Shown: one piece after another, positions 1 through 7,544 of the stretch
How positions within the stretch are numbered: position 1 is the stretch's first letter
How the letters are laid out: every line of letters begins with the position of its first letter
Assembly (NCBI GenBank): GCA_007129055.1
Contig: SKWE01000139.1
Location: forward strand, 1-10,241
Length of the DNA stretch: 10,241 nt
Origin: Syntrophomonadaceae bacterium
GTDB lineage: Bacteria; Bacillota; Dethiobacteria; DTU022
Direction: 5' to 3'
Position numbers and translations under genes: made by a program
The notes under the pieces: generated by a model
Seen by the model: only the letters and a program-made list of their open reading frames with translations
Told to the model about the DNA's origin: nothing
Database searches by the model: none

Positions 1-260
1 CCAAAACCAAACAGGCCACCAATAAACAAACTACCCAGCACCGACCTTAAAATAGAAACAAGCAGCGCGCTGCGCAGGCCAAAGAGAATTAAGGCCAGGA
101 TAGTAATGATGTTAGCTAAGCCGAGCCTGACCCCGGGAACCGGCATAGGCAGGGGCAGGGCTGCCTCCACGGTATGTATAACAACAGCAAAGGTAACCAG
201 CACGGCCAGGTAGGTTAAATGGTTCAAACGATTTCTCAGATTTAATCCTGTTTGCTGCAT
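1..260 (-). CDS. Gx transporter / heptaprenyl diphosphate synthase component I family protein (partial, N-terminal 86 residues)
   Basis: Only the first 86 codons are present; the gene continues past the left edge. The visible part has a short polar N-terminus (MQQTGLNLRNRLNHL), a membrane helix at about residues 16-32, the stretch ALPLPMPVPGVRLGLANIIT (34-53) and a second hydrophobic run at about 54-85. The PGVRLGLAN signature is typical of the small membrane proteins called heptaprenyl diphosphate synthase component I or Gx transporters. The ATG at 258-260 is preceded by GGAAGG at a good distance. An ATG seven codons upstream (279-281) is possible but has no ribosome site. It follows apbE by 29 bases, so is probably co-transcribed. 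In Firmicutes this family often sits with apbE and rnf genes. The substrate is not established, and neither transport nor quinone side-chain synthesis can be shown here. Confidence 0.8.
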   Translation of the reverse strand, partial: MQQTGLNLRNRLNHLTYLAVLVTFAVVIHTVEAALPLPMPVPGVRLGLANIITILALILFGLRSALLVSILRSVLGSLFIGGLFGF

Positions 261-289
261 AATAACCCTTCCAAAGTGCATAATCTATT

Positions 290-1360
290 TCAATCATCTA
301 ATTCTACCAGATCTTCCAGGCCGCTGGATAGCAGAATATCAAATTCAGGGGTGATAAGCAGCCCTTCAACCCCCGGCAGGTTCTCCAGCAGGGTCAGTCC
401 CTTTTCCGGGCCCATAATAAAAATTGCCGTTGAAAGAGCATCGGCTTCCAATACTGTATCTGCAACAACCGTGACAGAAATAAGTTTCCGGGCAGGATAG
501 CCGGTATTTGGATCGAGCAGGTGGTGGTAATTAACTTCGTTTTCAGTAAAATATCTCTGGTAATCCCCAGAAGTTACTACTGCCCCATCGCTTAAAGGAA
601 AAACCGCTACAATTGCATCTTCCCGGGGGTGACGAACTCCTATACGCCATGGTTCACCGTCAGGTTTGCTGCCAATTAGCCCGATATCGCCGCCGACATT
701 GATGAATGCATGCTCTATGCCGGCATTTTTTAAAATATCCAGGGCCCTATCCACTATGTAGCCCTTGGCAATACCGCCCAACTCAATAGACATTCCCCTT
801 TCAGGGAGGAAGACAGTGTAGCTGTTTCTGTCAACCTGAACCAGGTTAAAGTCAACCAGTTCCATAGCACTGTCTATTTCACCCTGATCTGGCAGCCTGA
901 ATTGCTGGCCAAGAAACCCCCAGGTATCAATAAGCGGGGCGATTGTAGGATCAAAGTATCCCTCACTCAAGCGGGCATAGTAAAGGGCTTTCTCTATTAC
1001 ATGTAAAACCTCTTCACTTATCCTCGCAGGTTTTTCCCCGGCAGATGAATTGATCAAGTTGATATCGCTATCTTCTATAGTACGGCTGAAGAGTTTTTCA
1101 AGCCTATCTATCTCTGTAAAAACTTCGTCTTCAAGGGAGGAAGCAAACCCTCTGTTTTCATGTGCAAATTGCAAATCAACCGATGTATCCATGGTAACCC
1201 GGTAAGCAGAGTGGAGATTGTCAGTACTTCTGTCTTGCATAATCATAAACGCAATAACAGCCGCTATAATTGCAAAGGGTATAACATATCCCGGTTTAAG
1301 CAGCTTTTTATAGTTACTTTGAAGATTTTGTTTGTTACTTGCATTATTGTTCTGCAACAA
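290..1360 (-). CDS. apbE: FAD:protein FMN transferase (ApbE family), membrane-anchored
   Basis: ApbE proteins transfer FMN from FAD to a Thr/Ser of target proteins such as RnfG, RnfD and NqrB/C, on the outer face of the membrane. The 356-residue product shows the family motifs in order: EGYFDPTIAPLIDTWGF (133-149), ELGGIAKGYIVDRA (193-206), FINVGGDIGLIG (219-230), SGDYQRYF (264-271), HHLLDPNTGYPA (279-290) and EADALST (305-311), where D307 and T311 fit the metal-binding Asp/Thr. Residues about 25-42 form an N-terminal membrane helix. I see no cysteine in the protein, so it is not a lipoprotein as many ApbEs are. The TTG start follows a stop codon directly and has AAAGGAG four bases upstream, a short spacing; no better in-frame start is visible. 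It begins 9 bases after the third antiporter gene. The likely substrates are RnfD and RnfG of the adjoining Rnf complex. Confidence 0.93.
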   Translation of the reverse strand: MLQNNNASNKQNLQSNYKKLLKPGYVIPFAIIAAVIAFMIMQDRSTDNLHSAYRVTMDTSVDLQFAHENRGFASSLEDEVFTEIDRLEKLFSRTIEDSDINLINSSAGEKPARISEEVLHVIEKALYYARLSEGYFDPTIAPLIDTWGFLGQQFRLPDQGEIDSAMELVDFNLVQVDRNSYTVFLPERGMSIELGGIAKGYIVDRALDILKNAGIEHAFINVGGDIGLIGSKPDGEPWRIGVRHPREDAIVAVFPLSDGAVVTSGDYQRYFTENEVNYHHLLDPNTGYPARKLISVTVVADTVLEADALSTAIFIMGPEKGLTLLENLPGVEGLLITPEFDILLSSGLEDLVELDD

Positions 1361-1369
1361 CTATCTCCT

Positions 1370-3652
1370 TTAATTAGCGCGTCCAAAGTAAAATATAACC
1401 AGCAGTACAATTCCGAGCACCAGGACCAACAGGAGAGTATCGAAACTCAAATTTTTCGTTGACCACTTTGAAGAGTCGAAATACCCGCGTTTTTCCTTTT
1501 TTTCCGATAGCCTTTTCTCCATCTGCTGCCTTGCCTTGCTTCCCGCCTTGTCATAAACGCTATCCAGTTTACGCTCTGCATCTGATGTCTGCTCAGCCAG
1601 TTTTTTAGCTGCTTTACCTGTTTTCAGGTAAGCTTCATTTAAAGCAGAATCCATCTCTGTAGAGCGGTCTGCCACCTTCCTGGCCATTTTCCCGGTCTGT
1701 TCATAGAAATCATCAAGTTTTGCATCCATATCTGTTGAACGGTCTGCCAATTTGCGGGCAGTTTTTCCTGATTGTTCGTAAAACTTATCAATTCCGCTGT
1801 CCAGGCTGCCAAAATAACTGCACATTTTCCTGGCCGCTGAACCGGATTTATCATAAGCTGTATCTACGGAAGAATCAACAAATACTCCTGATCTGCATGT
1901 AAATATTAAGAGCCGGTTTGTAACAGGATTATATACCAGGGCATGAATGCTCAACCACCATGGTGGTTTCCAGTCAAACCATCCCCGGTAGGCTGCCGGT
2001 ATATAGATAAATAGGGCGAGGATTACAACTATAACCATTGCCTCAATGGGGTGCCACTCAAAAAAGTGAAAATGGTAAAGATGTTCCATGGCATATCCTT
2101 CATAATTAAGCAGCTCTGCAGCAGGAACCAAAACCCTTTCCAGTATATAATTCGGAAAAATTCCAATGGCGGTTATGAACAGGGCAAACAGGGCAAGGAC
2201 AAAGTTAACAGAAAAAGGAAGCTTGTATTCACGGTCCAGTTTTTCGGGGACCGGCCCCAGGAAAACCCCCCGGAAAAGCTTGATAAAGTAACATATTGTA
2301 AGAGCGCTGGTTAAAACAAATATTTTTTCAGCCATGTCAATGCTGAGTAAACCGTAATCCTTGTAATAGATTAACAGTGAATCATGAATCAGGGTTTTGC
2401 TGGGGTAACCGTTGAAACCGGGTATACCGGCTATACCAAATGCGGCAACCAGGAAAGTAATCCCTACTAAAGGCATCTTCCTGAACATCCCGCCCAGGCG
2501 GGGAAGTTCCAGTTCATGCGTATATATATAAATTGTTCCAACCATCATAAATAACCCTGCCTTAAAAAATGCATGGTTTATTATATGATAAATTGCCCCG
2601 GCAAATCCCATTCCGCCCTCGATACCGGCAAAGGTAGCAACCCCGATACCGGTAGCAATATAACCGATCTGGCTGACACTGCTGTAGGCCAGGATTCTTT
2701 TCATGTTAGTCTGCAGCAAAGCCATTGATGCACCGGAAAGCATGGTTACAATACCAACCCACATCAATACATTTCCTATGATAAACAGGTATGATGCATC
2801 GGCAATACCTGGACTGCCGCTTTCAGAAGAAAAGAGGATAACTGCTACCCTTAAAATACCGTAGGCCCCGGTTTTGATCATTATTCCTGACAGCAGGGCG
2901 CTGGCTGGAGAAGGCGCTACCGGGTGGGCCTGGGGCAGCCAGATATGCAGGGGTACTAAACCGGCTTTTATTCCGAATCCAATCAGGAAACAGATAAAAA
3001 TAGCTGTGCGCTGGCTTCCAAGCAGTTCCAGGGCAGGAACAATAGCCACAGATCCTGTAGCTCCATAGAGCATCATAATAGCAAACAGAAGGGCTAATCC
3101 GCCAAAAATGCCCAGGTAAAGGTATAAAATACCTGCTTTCATTGATTGAACATCCTGCTCATGTATAACAAGAACAAAAGAGCTTAGGGTCATCATTTCA
3201 AAGAATAAGAAAAGGGTAAAAAAGTCACCGGCCATCACCACGCCTAGAGTAGCACCAAGGGTAAATATAAGGAAACTGTAATATCGGCGGCGATTGTGCT
3301 CAAAATCCATGTAAGCAAAAGAAAATATGGTAGCTAAAAACCAGACCAGGGTGATCAAAAATGCAAATATCCAACCTATTATATCAAGTTTAAAGAAAAG
3401 GCCCAGCTGCATGAAATCGATTAAATCGTAGCTAACAGTACCGGTAAGGCTGAGGGGAAAAAGAATGATAACCCCGACTAAAGCTGCTAACGAAGTTAAA
3501 AAAGCAACCACTTTCCGGGGTATTTCCCAGTGATCCTTTAAGAGATAAATACCAATTCCAGCGATTAAAGGGACCAGGGTAATCCAAAGTGGCAGGCTGG
3601 AATAATATAAATTGTTTGCTTCAATAACAGGCTCTGGTGCAGCAGCAAACAA
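1370..3652 (-). CDS. MrpD/NuoL-type antiporter subunit with a 25-residue-repeat lateral arm and extra C-terminal membrane helix
   Basis: The 760-residue membrane protein is about 250 residues longer than its two paralogues. Residues 20-510 are a proton-conducting membrane transporter domain with the expected polar residues: E152 (FFEMMTL), K229 (GIKAGLVPLHIWLP), K260 (SGIMIKTGAYG), K318 (LQTNMKRILAYSS) and K419 in the TM12-like segment. WLPQAH replaces the WLPDAH of the other two. A further membrane helix lies at about 537-555. An amphipathic stretch (560-590) follows, then five contiguous 25-residue repeats (592-716), a basic linker (717-733) and a final membrane helix (736-756). The order of membrane helix, long charged arm and membrane helix matches the lateral-helix region of NuoL and MrpA, so this subunit may supply that element here. 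The TTG start lies directly after the upstream gene's TAA, with a G8 run eight bases before it. Its transporter domain is closest to the 506-residue neighbour, suggesting a tandem duplication. Confidence 0.9.
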   Translation of the reverse strand: MFAAAPEPVIEANNLYYSSLPLWITLVPLIAGIGIYLLKDHWEIPRKVVAFLTSLAALVGVIILFPLSLTGTVSYDLIDFMQLGLFFKLDIIGWIFAFLITLVWFLATIFSFAYMDFEHNRRRYYSFLIFTLGATLGVVMAGDFFTLFLFFEMMTLSSFVLVIHEQDVQSMKAGILYLYLGIFGGLALLFAIMMLYGATGSVAIVPALELLGSQRTAIFICFLIGFGIKAGLVPLHIWLPQAHPVAPSPASALLSGIMIKTGAYGILRVAVILFSSESGSPGIADASYLFIIGNVLMWVGIVTMLSGASMALLQTNMKRILAYSSVSQIGYIATGIGVATFAGIEGGMGFAGAIYHIINHAFFKAGLFMMVGTIYIYTHELELPRLGGMFRKMPLVGITFLVAAFGIAGIPGFNGYPSKTLIHDSLLIYYKDYGLLSIDMAEKIFVLTSALTICYFIKLFRGVFLGPVPEKLDREYKLPFSVNFVLALFALFITAIGIFPNYILERVLVPAAELLNYEGYAMEHLYHFHFFEWHPIEAMVIVVILALFIYIPAAYRGWFDWKPPWWLSIHALVYNPVTNRLLIFTCRSGVFVDSSVDTAYDKSGSAARKMCSYFGSLDSGIDKFYEQSGKTARKLADRSTDMDAKLDDFYEQTGKMARKVADRSTEMDSALNEAYLKTGKAAKKLAEQTSDAERKLDSVYDKAGSKARQQMEKRLSEKKEKRGYFDSSKWSTKNLSFDTLLLVLVLGIVLLVIFYFGRAN
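1505..1879 (-). repeat. Five tandem 25-residue (75-base) protein repeats
   Basis: Units are residues 592-616, 617-641, 642-666, 667-691 and 692-716 of the 760-residue subunit, with no gaps. Tyr falls at 600, 625, 650, 675 and 700 and Gly at 604, 629, 654, 679 and 704, exactly 25 apart each time. Four of five units end the core with A(R/K)K; the fifth has ARQ. A rough consensus is (L/M)Dxx(L/I)DxxYEx(S/T)GKxARKxAxR(S/T). Units two and three are the most alike. Twenty-five residues make almost exactly seven alpha-helical turns, so if helical each conserved side chain would lie on one face. Confidence 0.9.
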
Positions 3653-5173
3653 TTAGAAAGCCCCCCCCAGCAGTAAGAATTCCGCGGTAGCCCTGGCAAG
3701 GGAAAAAGCGATGTTGTTTGGGGTTAGGCCAAATATAAAGGTAAATAAAGCCAGGATGATCATTACCGTAAGCATGCGCGGAGTTGCCTCCTGGACATTG
3801 AATTCAAGTTCATGATCATCATGATGATCATGGTTATTATCGCCGGGCATTTCAAAAAAAGCAGGGATAACAATAGGCAGGTAGTATAGCGCATTTAGTA
3901 AGCTGCTGACAAGTAAAACCAGAACATACAGGGGCATTTGCGCATCAAGGGCGCCCATGGCTAAAGTCCATTTACTGAGAAAACCGTTAAGGGGTGGAAT
4001 CCCGATCATGGCTAGCGCAGCAACCGAAAAACAGCCCATGGTAACAGGCATTTGTCTGCCTATGCCTTTAAGATCAGCAATAACTCGTAAACCGGTTTTC
4101 CAGATAATCGCTCCTGCGGCAAGGAAGAGAATGCTTTTCATGAAAGCGTGGCTGAATATATGGAATACCGCACCGGTAATAGCATTATTGTTAAGAATGC
4201 TTAAACCAAGCAGGACATATCCAAGCTGGCTGATGCTGGAATATGCCAACCGCCTTTTAATATCAGTTTGCGTTAAAGCTACGGCTGAACCTAAAAGGAT
4301 TGTTATAACTGCCAAAACGGCAAGAATATTATTCCACCCTGCTGCCTGCAGCATTTCCGGGGAGAAAACGTGAAAGATGACCCTGATCAGCCCGTAGGCT
4401 CCTGTTTTTAACATAACGCCTGAAAGCAGGGCGCTGGCCGGGGAAGGTGCAACAGGGTGAGCATCAGGAAGCCAGACATGCAGGGGAAACATTCCCGCCT
4501 TCATCCCAAAGCCGATCAGGAAACAGATAAAAGCAAGTAAGGCAAGTAAGGATGTCTCATGCAGGATAACTCCCACGCCCAGTGAAACAGTGCCACCCAG
4601 TTCGAAAACTATGATCATTCCAAAGAAAAGGGCAAGACCGCCGATGATGGTCATAACCAGGTATTTGTAACCAGCTTTAAGCGCTTCTTCAGTTTCCTCG
4701 TGAATAACCAGGATATAGGCAATTAAGGACATTAACTCAAAAAACACAAAAAGGCTGAAAAGGTCGCCGGCAAAGAATATCCCCTGGCAGCTGCCCAGGG
4801 TAAATATCAGGACCGGGTAGTAACGGCCGCAGGCATGCTCCTTAGCCATGTAATCAATTGAATAGATTGTGCAGAGCAGCCAGATAAAAGAAGCCAGGGC
4901 AGCAAGGCAAAAGCTAAGCAAGTCCAGGCGCATGGATATTTCCAGGTTGGGCAATACTTCGAAAAGGGTTAACTGTATCTCACCACCGCCCACAACAAAG
5001 CGATATAAAGATAGTGTCAATATAAATGTTATGGCTGCTGTAGCGACAGCAAGGGTATTGCGAAGTTTATCTGATGCCCGGCATGAATACATAATCACCG
5101 GTGTCATCAAGATTGGGAATCCTACGATAATCATCATAATTGCAATAACTAGTGAACTGCTCAGTGCAAACAC
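3653..5173 (-). CDS. MrpD/NuoM-type antiporter subunit, second paralogue
   Basis: The 506-residue product is a full-length proton-conducting membrane transporter of about 14 helices. The residues associated with ion conduction in NuoL/M/N and MrpA/D are present: E146 (FFELMSL), K225 (GMKAGMFPLHVWLPDAH), K256 (SGVMLKTGAYG), K306 (QTDIKRRLAYSS), H338/H342 and K401 (GFLSKWTLA). The loop before the last helix has the acidic, His-rich string DNNHDHHDDHELE (445-457), absent from the neighbours. The nominal start is the GTG at 5171-5173. A GGGGG run overlapping it would sit better for the CTG at 5162-5164, so the exact start is uncertain by a few residues. A promoter candidate lies just upstream. 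The gene ends in a G8 run and TAA, followed at once by the next paralogue in the same frame. Confidence 0.92.
   Translation of the reverse strand: MFALSSSLVIAIMMIIVGFPILMTPVIMYSCRASDKLRNTLAVATAAITFILTLSLYRFVVGGGEIQLTLFEVLPNLEISMRLDLLSFCLAALASFIWLLCTIYSIDYMAKEHACGRYYPVLIFTLGSCQGIFFAGDLFSLFVFFELMSLIAYILVIHEETEEALKAGYKYLVMTIIGGLALFFGMIIVFELGGTVSLGVGVILHETSLLALLAFICFLIGFGMKAGMFPLHVWLPDAHPVAPSPASALLSGVMLKTGAYGLIRVIFHVFSPEMLQAAGWNNILAVLAVITILLGSAVALTQTDIKRRLAYSSISQLGYVLLGLSILNNNAITGAVFHIFSHAFMKSILFLAAGAIIWKTGLRVIADLKGIGRQMPVTMGCFSVAALAMIGIPPLNGFLSKWTLAMGALDAQMPLYVLVLLVSSLLNALYYLPIVIPAFFEMPGDNNHDHHDDHELEFNVQEATPRMLTVMIILALFTFIFGLTPNNIAFSLARATAEFLLLGGAF
3661..3668 (-). promoter_or_regulatory. G8 run acting as probable ribosome binding site for the 760-residue subunit
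   Basis: Eight consecutive G residues on the coding strand end eight bases before the TTG start at 3652. GGGGG can pair with the CCUCC of 16S rRNA using one G-U wobble. The run lies inside the last codons of the upstream gene, so translation of the two is probably coupled. Homopolymer runs of this length can also slip in replication or sequencing. Confidence 0.5.
3811..3832. repeat. Perfect 22-base palindrome inside the His/Asp-rich loop codons
   Basis: The half-site CATGATCATCA is followed directly by its exact reverse complement. It arises from alternating CAT and GAT codons encoding the DHDHHDDH region of the 506-residue subunit. It has no loop, so a stable hairpin is unlikely. It is probably a by-product of the coding content. 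Confidence 0.6.
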
Positions 5174-5194
5174 CCCCGGAATTCTTTATAGCCA

Positions 5195-5224
5195 ATTATA
5201 GCTGCTATTCCCTGAATATTTCAA
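5195..5224 (-). promoter_or_regulatory. Sigma-A-type promoter upstream of the second antiporter gene
   Basis: Read on the minus strand, TTGAAA (5219-5224, 5 of 6 consensus) is followed by an 18-base spacer and TATAAT (5195-5200, 6 of 6). It lies in the 77-base gap between the first and second antiporter genes, the largest gap inside the Mrp cluster. A transcript would start near 5188, leaving only about 15-25 bases of leader. It could express the two extra antiporter subunits, apbE and the Gx gene separately from the rest. Confidence 0.6.
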
Positions 5225-5250
5225 CTAAGATTCATACATTCCTTTTTTTA

Positions 5251-6729
5251 TCAGAAAAATAATGCTGCCGCCTGCTCCAGCAGGGTTACAACAGGCTTGG
5301 AGAAAAACCCGAAGATAATAATAAAAACCATACCAACAACCATGCAAAACTGCATAACCGGTGGAACAGGTTTTACCTCTTTTTTGAATTCATCCTGATG
5401 CATAAATGCATTAATCACAATGGGCATATAATAGATGGCATTTAGCAGGCTGCTGGCCAGGATAACCAGCACGAATATGGGTCTCCCGATTTCAAGGGCA
5501 CTCAGGGCAAGATACCATTTACTGATCAATCCCCCGGTACCGGGTATGCCAACCATCGAAGCGCTACCTATGGTAAAAGCAACCATGGTTACCGGCAGCA
5601 CCCTACCTATTCCTGCTAATTGATCAATCTTTCTGACCCCGGTTGAATAAATAATCACACCGGCTACCATGAAAAGCATGGCCTTGGTAACTGCATGGAC
5701 CATAATATGATAAAAACCGCCGACCAGGGCCAGGCTGTGGTGAAAGCCTATCCCCATAAAAATATAGGCTATCTGGCCAATACTGGAGTATGCAAGCATT
5801 TTTTTCAAATCGGTTTGAAGCATGGCATATATTGAACCGAACATGGAGCCAAGAGCTGCCAGCCATAGAACAATTTCGCTTAAAGGTATGGCCTCCAAAA
5901 CAACCCTGGGAAAAACCTCGTAAAACATCAGGAAAAGGGCGAAAGCATAAATTTTAATTACCAGGCCGGACAGCATGGCGCTGGAAGGTGATGGAGCAGA
6001 GGCATGGGCATCTGGCAGCCAAACATGCAGCGGGAACAGTGCGGCCTTGGTCCCAAAGGCAACAATAAATAAAGCGGCGGCGGTAAATATGTTCAGGGGA
6101 TAAAAATTAAATGCCTCAACCAGTGCCTGGTAGAGGTAGCCGTAATTCAGGTAACCCGTTGCCATATAGAGCATAACTACGCCAAGCAGGAAACAGCCGG
6201 TGCCCATAGCGCTGAGGATAAGATATTTAAAACTGGCCTCCAGGCACTCCCTGTCTTCTTTAATTGATATGATGGCACATGCTGATATGGCACAGATCTC
6301 CATCAAGACGAAAAGGTTAAAAAGGTCATTGGTGAGTACAATCCCGGCCATTGATCCGACCAGAACAGAATAGAGAGTATAATACCAGCCAATTACTCGT
6401 GTTTTAAGCTCGTGCCCCAGGTCACGCAAAGCATAAATAAAAATCCATAGGCTAACGCTGATTACAACCAGGAGGATATACAACCTGAGAGGATCTGCCT
6501 TAAATTCAATGCCCCACGGGGGTGGCCATCCACCCATATGGTAATAATATGTTCCGGTTTGCTGAACCTGGATTAAGAGCGCTGCTGCCATGACCAATGC
6601 GGCAACAAGGGCAGATAAAACGGCAGGCGCAGCGAGCTTTCTTGCCCACCTGTATAACAGGGGTGATATAAAAGCAGTAAAAAACATTACTACTACTATT
6701 AAAACAGGAAAATGAACAGTAAACCCCAC
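5251..6729 (-). CDS. mrpD: Mrp antiporter subunit D (NADH-quinone oxidoreductase NuoM/N-like)
   Basis: The 492-residue product is a 14-helix antiporter subunit of the MrpD/MnhD family, thought to carry the proton or cation path of the complex. Visible key residues are E144 (LFVLMEICAIS), K228 (FGTKAALFPLHVWLPDAHASAPSPSS), K259 (LSGLVIKIYAF), D307-K309-K310 (LQTDLKKMLAYSS), H341 and H345, and K404 (GLISKWYLALS). Position directly after mrpC matches the usual mrpC-mrpD order, so this is the best candidate for the true MrpD of the three paralogues. The GTG start overlaps the mrpC stop by one base (TAGTG), and the only SD-like bases (AGGA) are very close, so translational coupling is likely. A 77-base gap with a promoter follows it. 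Confidence 0.93.
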   Translation of the reverse strand: MGFTVHFPVLIVVVMFFTAFISPLLYRWARKLAAPAVLSALVAALVMAAALLIQVQQTGTYYYHMGGWPPPWGIEFKADPLRLYILLVVISVSLWIFIYALRDLGHELKTRVIGWYYTLYSVLVGSMAGIVLTNDLFNLFVLMEICAISACAIISIKEDRECLEASFKYLILSAMGTGCFLLGVVMLYMATGYLNYGYLYQALVEAFNFYPLNIFTAAALFIVAFGTKAALFPLHVWLPDAHASAPSPSSAMLSGLVIKIYAFALFLMFYEVFPRVVLEAIPLSEIVLWLAALGSMFGSIYAMLQTDLKKMLAYSSIGQIAYIFMGIGFHHSLALVGGFYHIMVHAVTKAMLFMVAGVIIYSTGVRKIDQLAGIGRVLPVTMVAFTIGSASMVGIPGTGGLISKWYLALSALEIGRPIFVLVILASSLLNAIYYMPIVINAFMHQDEFKKEVKPVPPVMQFCMVVGMVFIIIFGFFSKPVVTLLEQAAALFF

Positions 6730-7097
6730 TATTCCTGGCTCCTTATATCACAAATTTCATCGTAGTCGCAGGTATCATAGTACCTGTAAATTTTAACTAT
6801 AAGGCTTAAGGCATAGGCTGTTACGCTTACAGCTACAACAATCCCCGTTAAAATCAGGGCTCCGGGTAAAGGATTTGCGTATAGTATTTCTGCATTATCC
6901 CTGATAATAGGAGCCTGGGATCCATGAGCATAACCAACAGCAACAAACATCAGGAATACGGAAGCATCCATAATGTTCATGGCAATTACTTTTTTAATCA
7001 TATTCGAATGGGTAAGCATGGTATACATGCCGATTACAAAGAGAATTATCGCAACCATGTAATAATAATTATCTATAATCCCCTGCAGAGTTTCCAC
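6729..7097 (-). CDS. mrpC: Mrp antiporter subunit C (NuoK-like)
   Basis: This 122-residue protein has three membrane helices (about 12-29, 34-56 and 77-104) and belongs to the MrpC/MnhC/NuoK family. NPLPGALILTGIVV (75-88) matches the family's DPLPQALVLTAIVI signature. HSNMIKKVIAMNIMDASVFL (30-49) matches the second helix region. The polar C-terminal tail (107-122) is cytoplasmic by expectation. I set the start at the GTG at 7095-7097 because GGGGAG lies seven bases upstream; a TTG six codons earlier would overlap mrpB and contain that ribosome site. One base separates it from the mrpB stop, and its own stop overlaps the mrpD start by one base. Confidence 0.92.
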   Translation of the reverse strand: METLQGIIDNYYYMVAIILFVIGMYTMLTHSNMIKKVIAMNIMDASVFLMFVAVGYAHGSQAPIIRDNAEILYANPLPGALILTGIVVAVSVTAYALSLIVKIYRYYDTCDYDEICDIRSQE

Positions 7098-7098
7098 G

Positions 7099-7524
7099 TT
7101 ATTTCTCCCCTTCAATAATATAGTAGAAAAGAGTAACGATTGTGCTGGCCACTTTTATCCCAACAAAAATAGTAATTATAAATATGGCTCCAGCGCTAAA
7201 AAGCGATCCTGCCTCACCCATGGGAAATCCTGCCGCCTTGTTCGAAAGGTAATATCCCCCCATTGCAATTGCGACAAGCCCCGTGATGATATAACCCAAT
7301 GCCCCTCCACTTTCAAGAATAGAAGCAGTATTATGTGGTATCTGCTTAGAGCCCGCCTCCAGGTTGAAGGAAAGTGCTACCAGGACCAGGCTTGCACCAA
7401 ATATTGCGCCCCCGGAAAAGCTTCCTCCGGGAGAAAGATGCCCGTGTAAAATAATATATATCCCGTAGACCTGGATAAAGGGAACTACCAGGCGGCTTGT
7501 AATTCTTGCAATTTGATCTTCCAT
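7099..7524 (-). CDS. mrpB: Mrp antiporter subunit B
   Basis: The 141-residue, four-helix protein is an MrpB/MnhB domain protein. The diagnostic stretch is HGHLSPGGSFSGGAIFGA (27-44), corresponding to the family's G..SPGGGF.GG motif. Membrane helices lie at about 12-28, 38-54, 74-93 and 110-136, and E71 precedes the third. MrpB is an essential membrane subunit of the Na+/H+ antiporter, at the junction between the antiporter subunits and the small subunits. The ATG start has AGGGAG seven bases upstream. It lies 20 bases after the MbhE-like gene and one base before mrpC. Confidence 0.94.
   Translation of the reverse strand: MEDQIARITSRLVVPFIQVYGIYIILHGHLSPGGSFSGGAIFGASLVLVALSFNLEAGSKQIPHNTASILESGGALGYIITGLVAIAMGGYYLSNKAAGFPMGEAGSLFSAGAIFIITIFVGIKVASTIVTLFYYIIEGEK
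7105..7110 (-). promoter_or_regulatory. Ribosome binding site that fixes the mrpC start
   Basis: GGGGAG on the minus strand lies seven bases before the GTG at 7097, within the last codons of mrpB (GAA GGG GAG AAA TAA). It favours the GTG over the in-frame TTG at 7115, which lies upstream of the site. Confidence 0.75.
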
Positions 7525-7544
7525 AAAGATACTCCCTAAATCTT

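Noticed and set aside
112..297. Open frame on the minus strand overlapping the Gx gene start
   Set aside because: Its product resembles no protein family, while the overlapping frame gives a clear membrane protein with the RLGLAN signature and its own ribosome site.
2520..2535. TA-rich repeat (TATATATA) as a regulatory site
   Set aside because: It encodes part of the IYIYTHE segment of the third antiporter subunit and lies deep inside the gene.
3957..4373. Plus-strand open frames, the longest being 138 codons inside the second antiporter gene
   Set aside because: All lie opposite well-supported minus-strand genes, and their basic, low-information products look like antisense shadows.
5225..5250. 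Small ORF (ATG TAT GAA TCT TAG) after an AAAAGGA site downstream of mrpD
   Set aside because: It encodes only four residues and overlaps the promoter region; a chance start after the mrpD stop is more likely.
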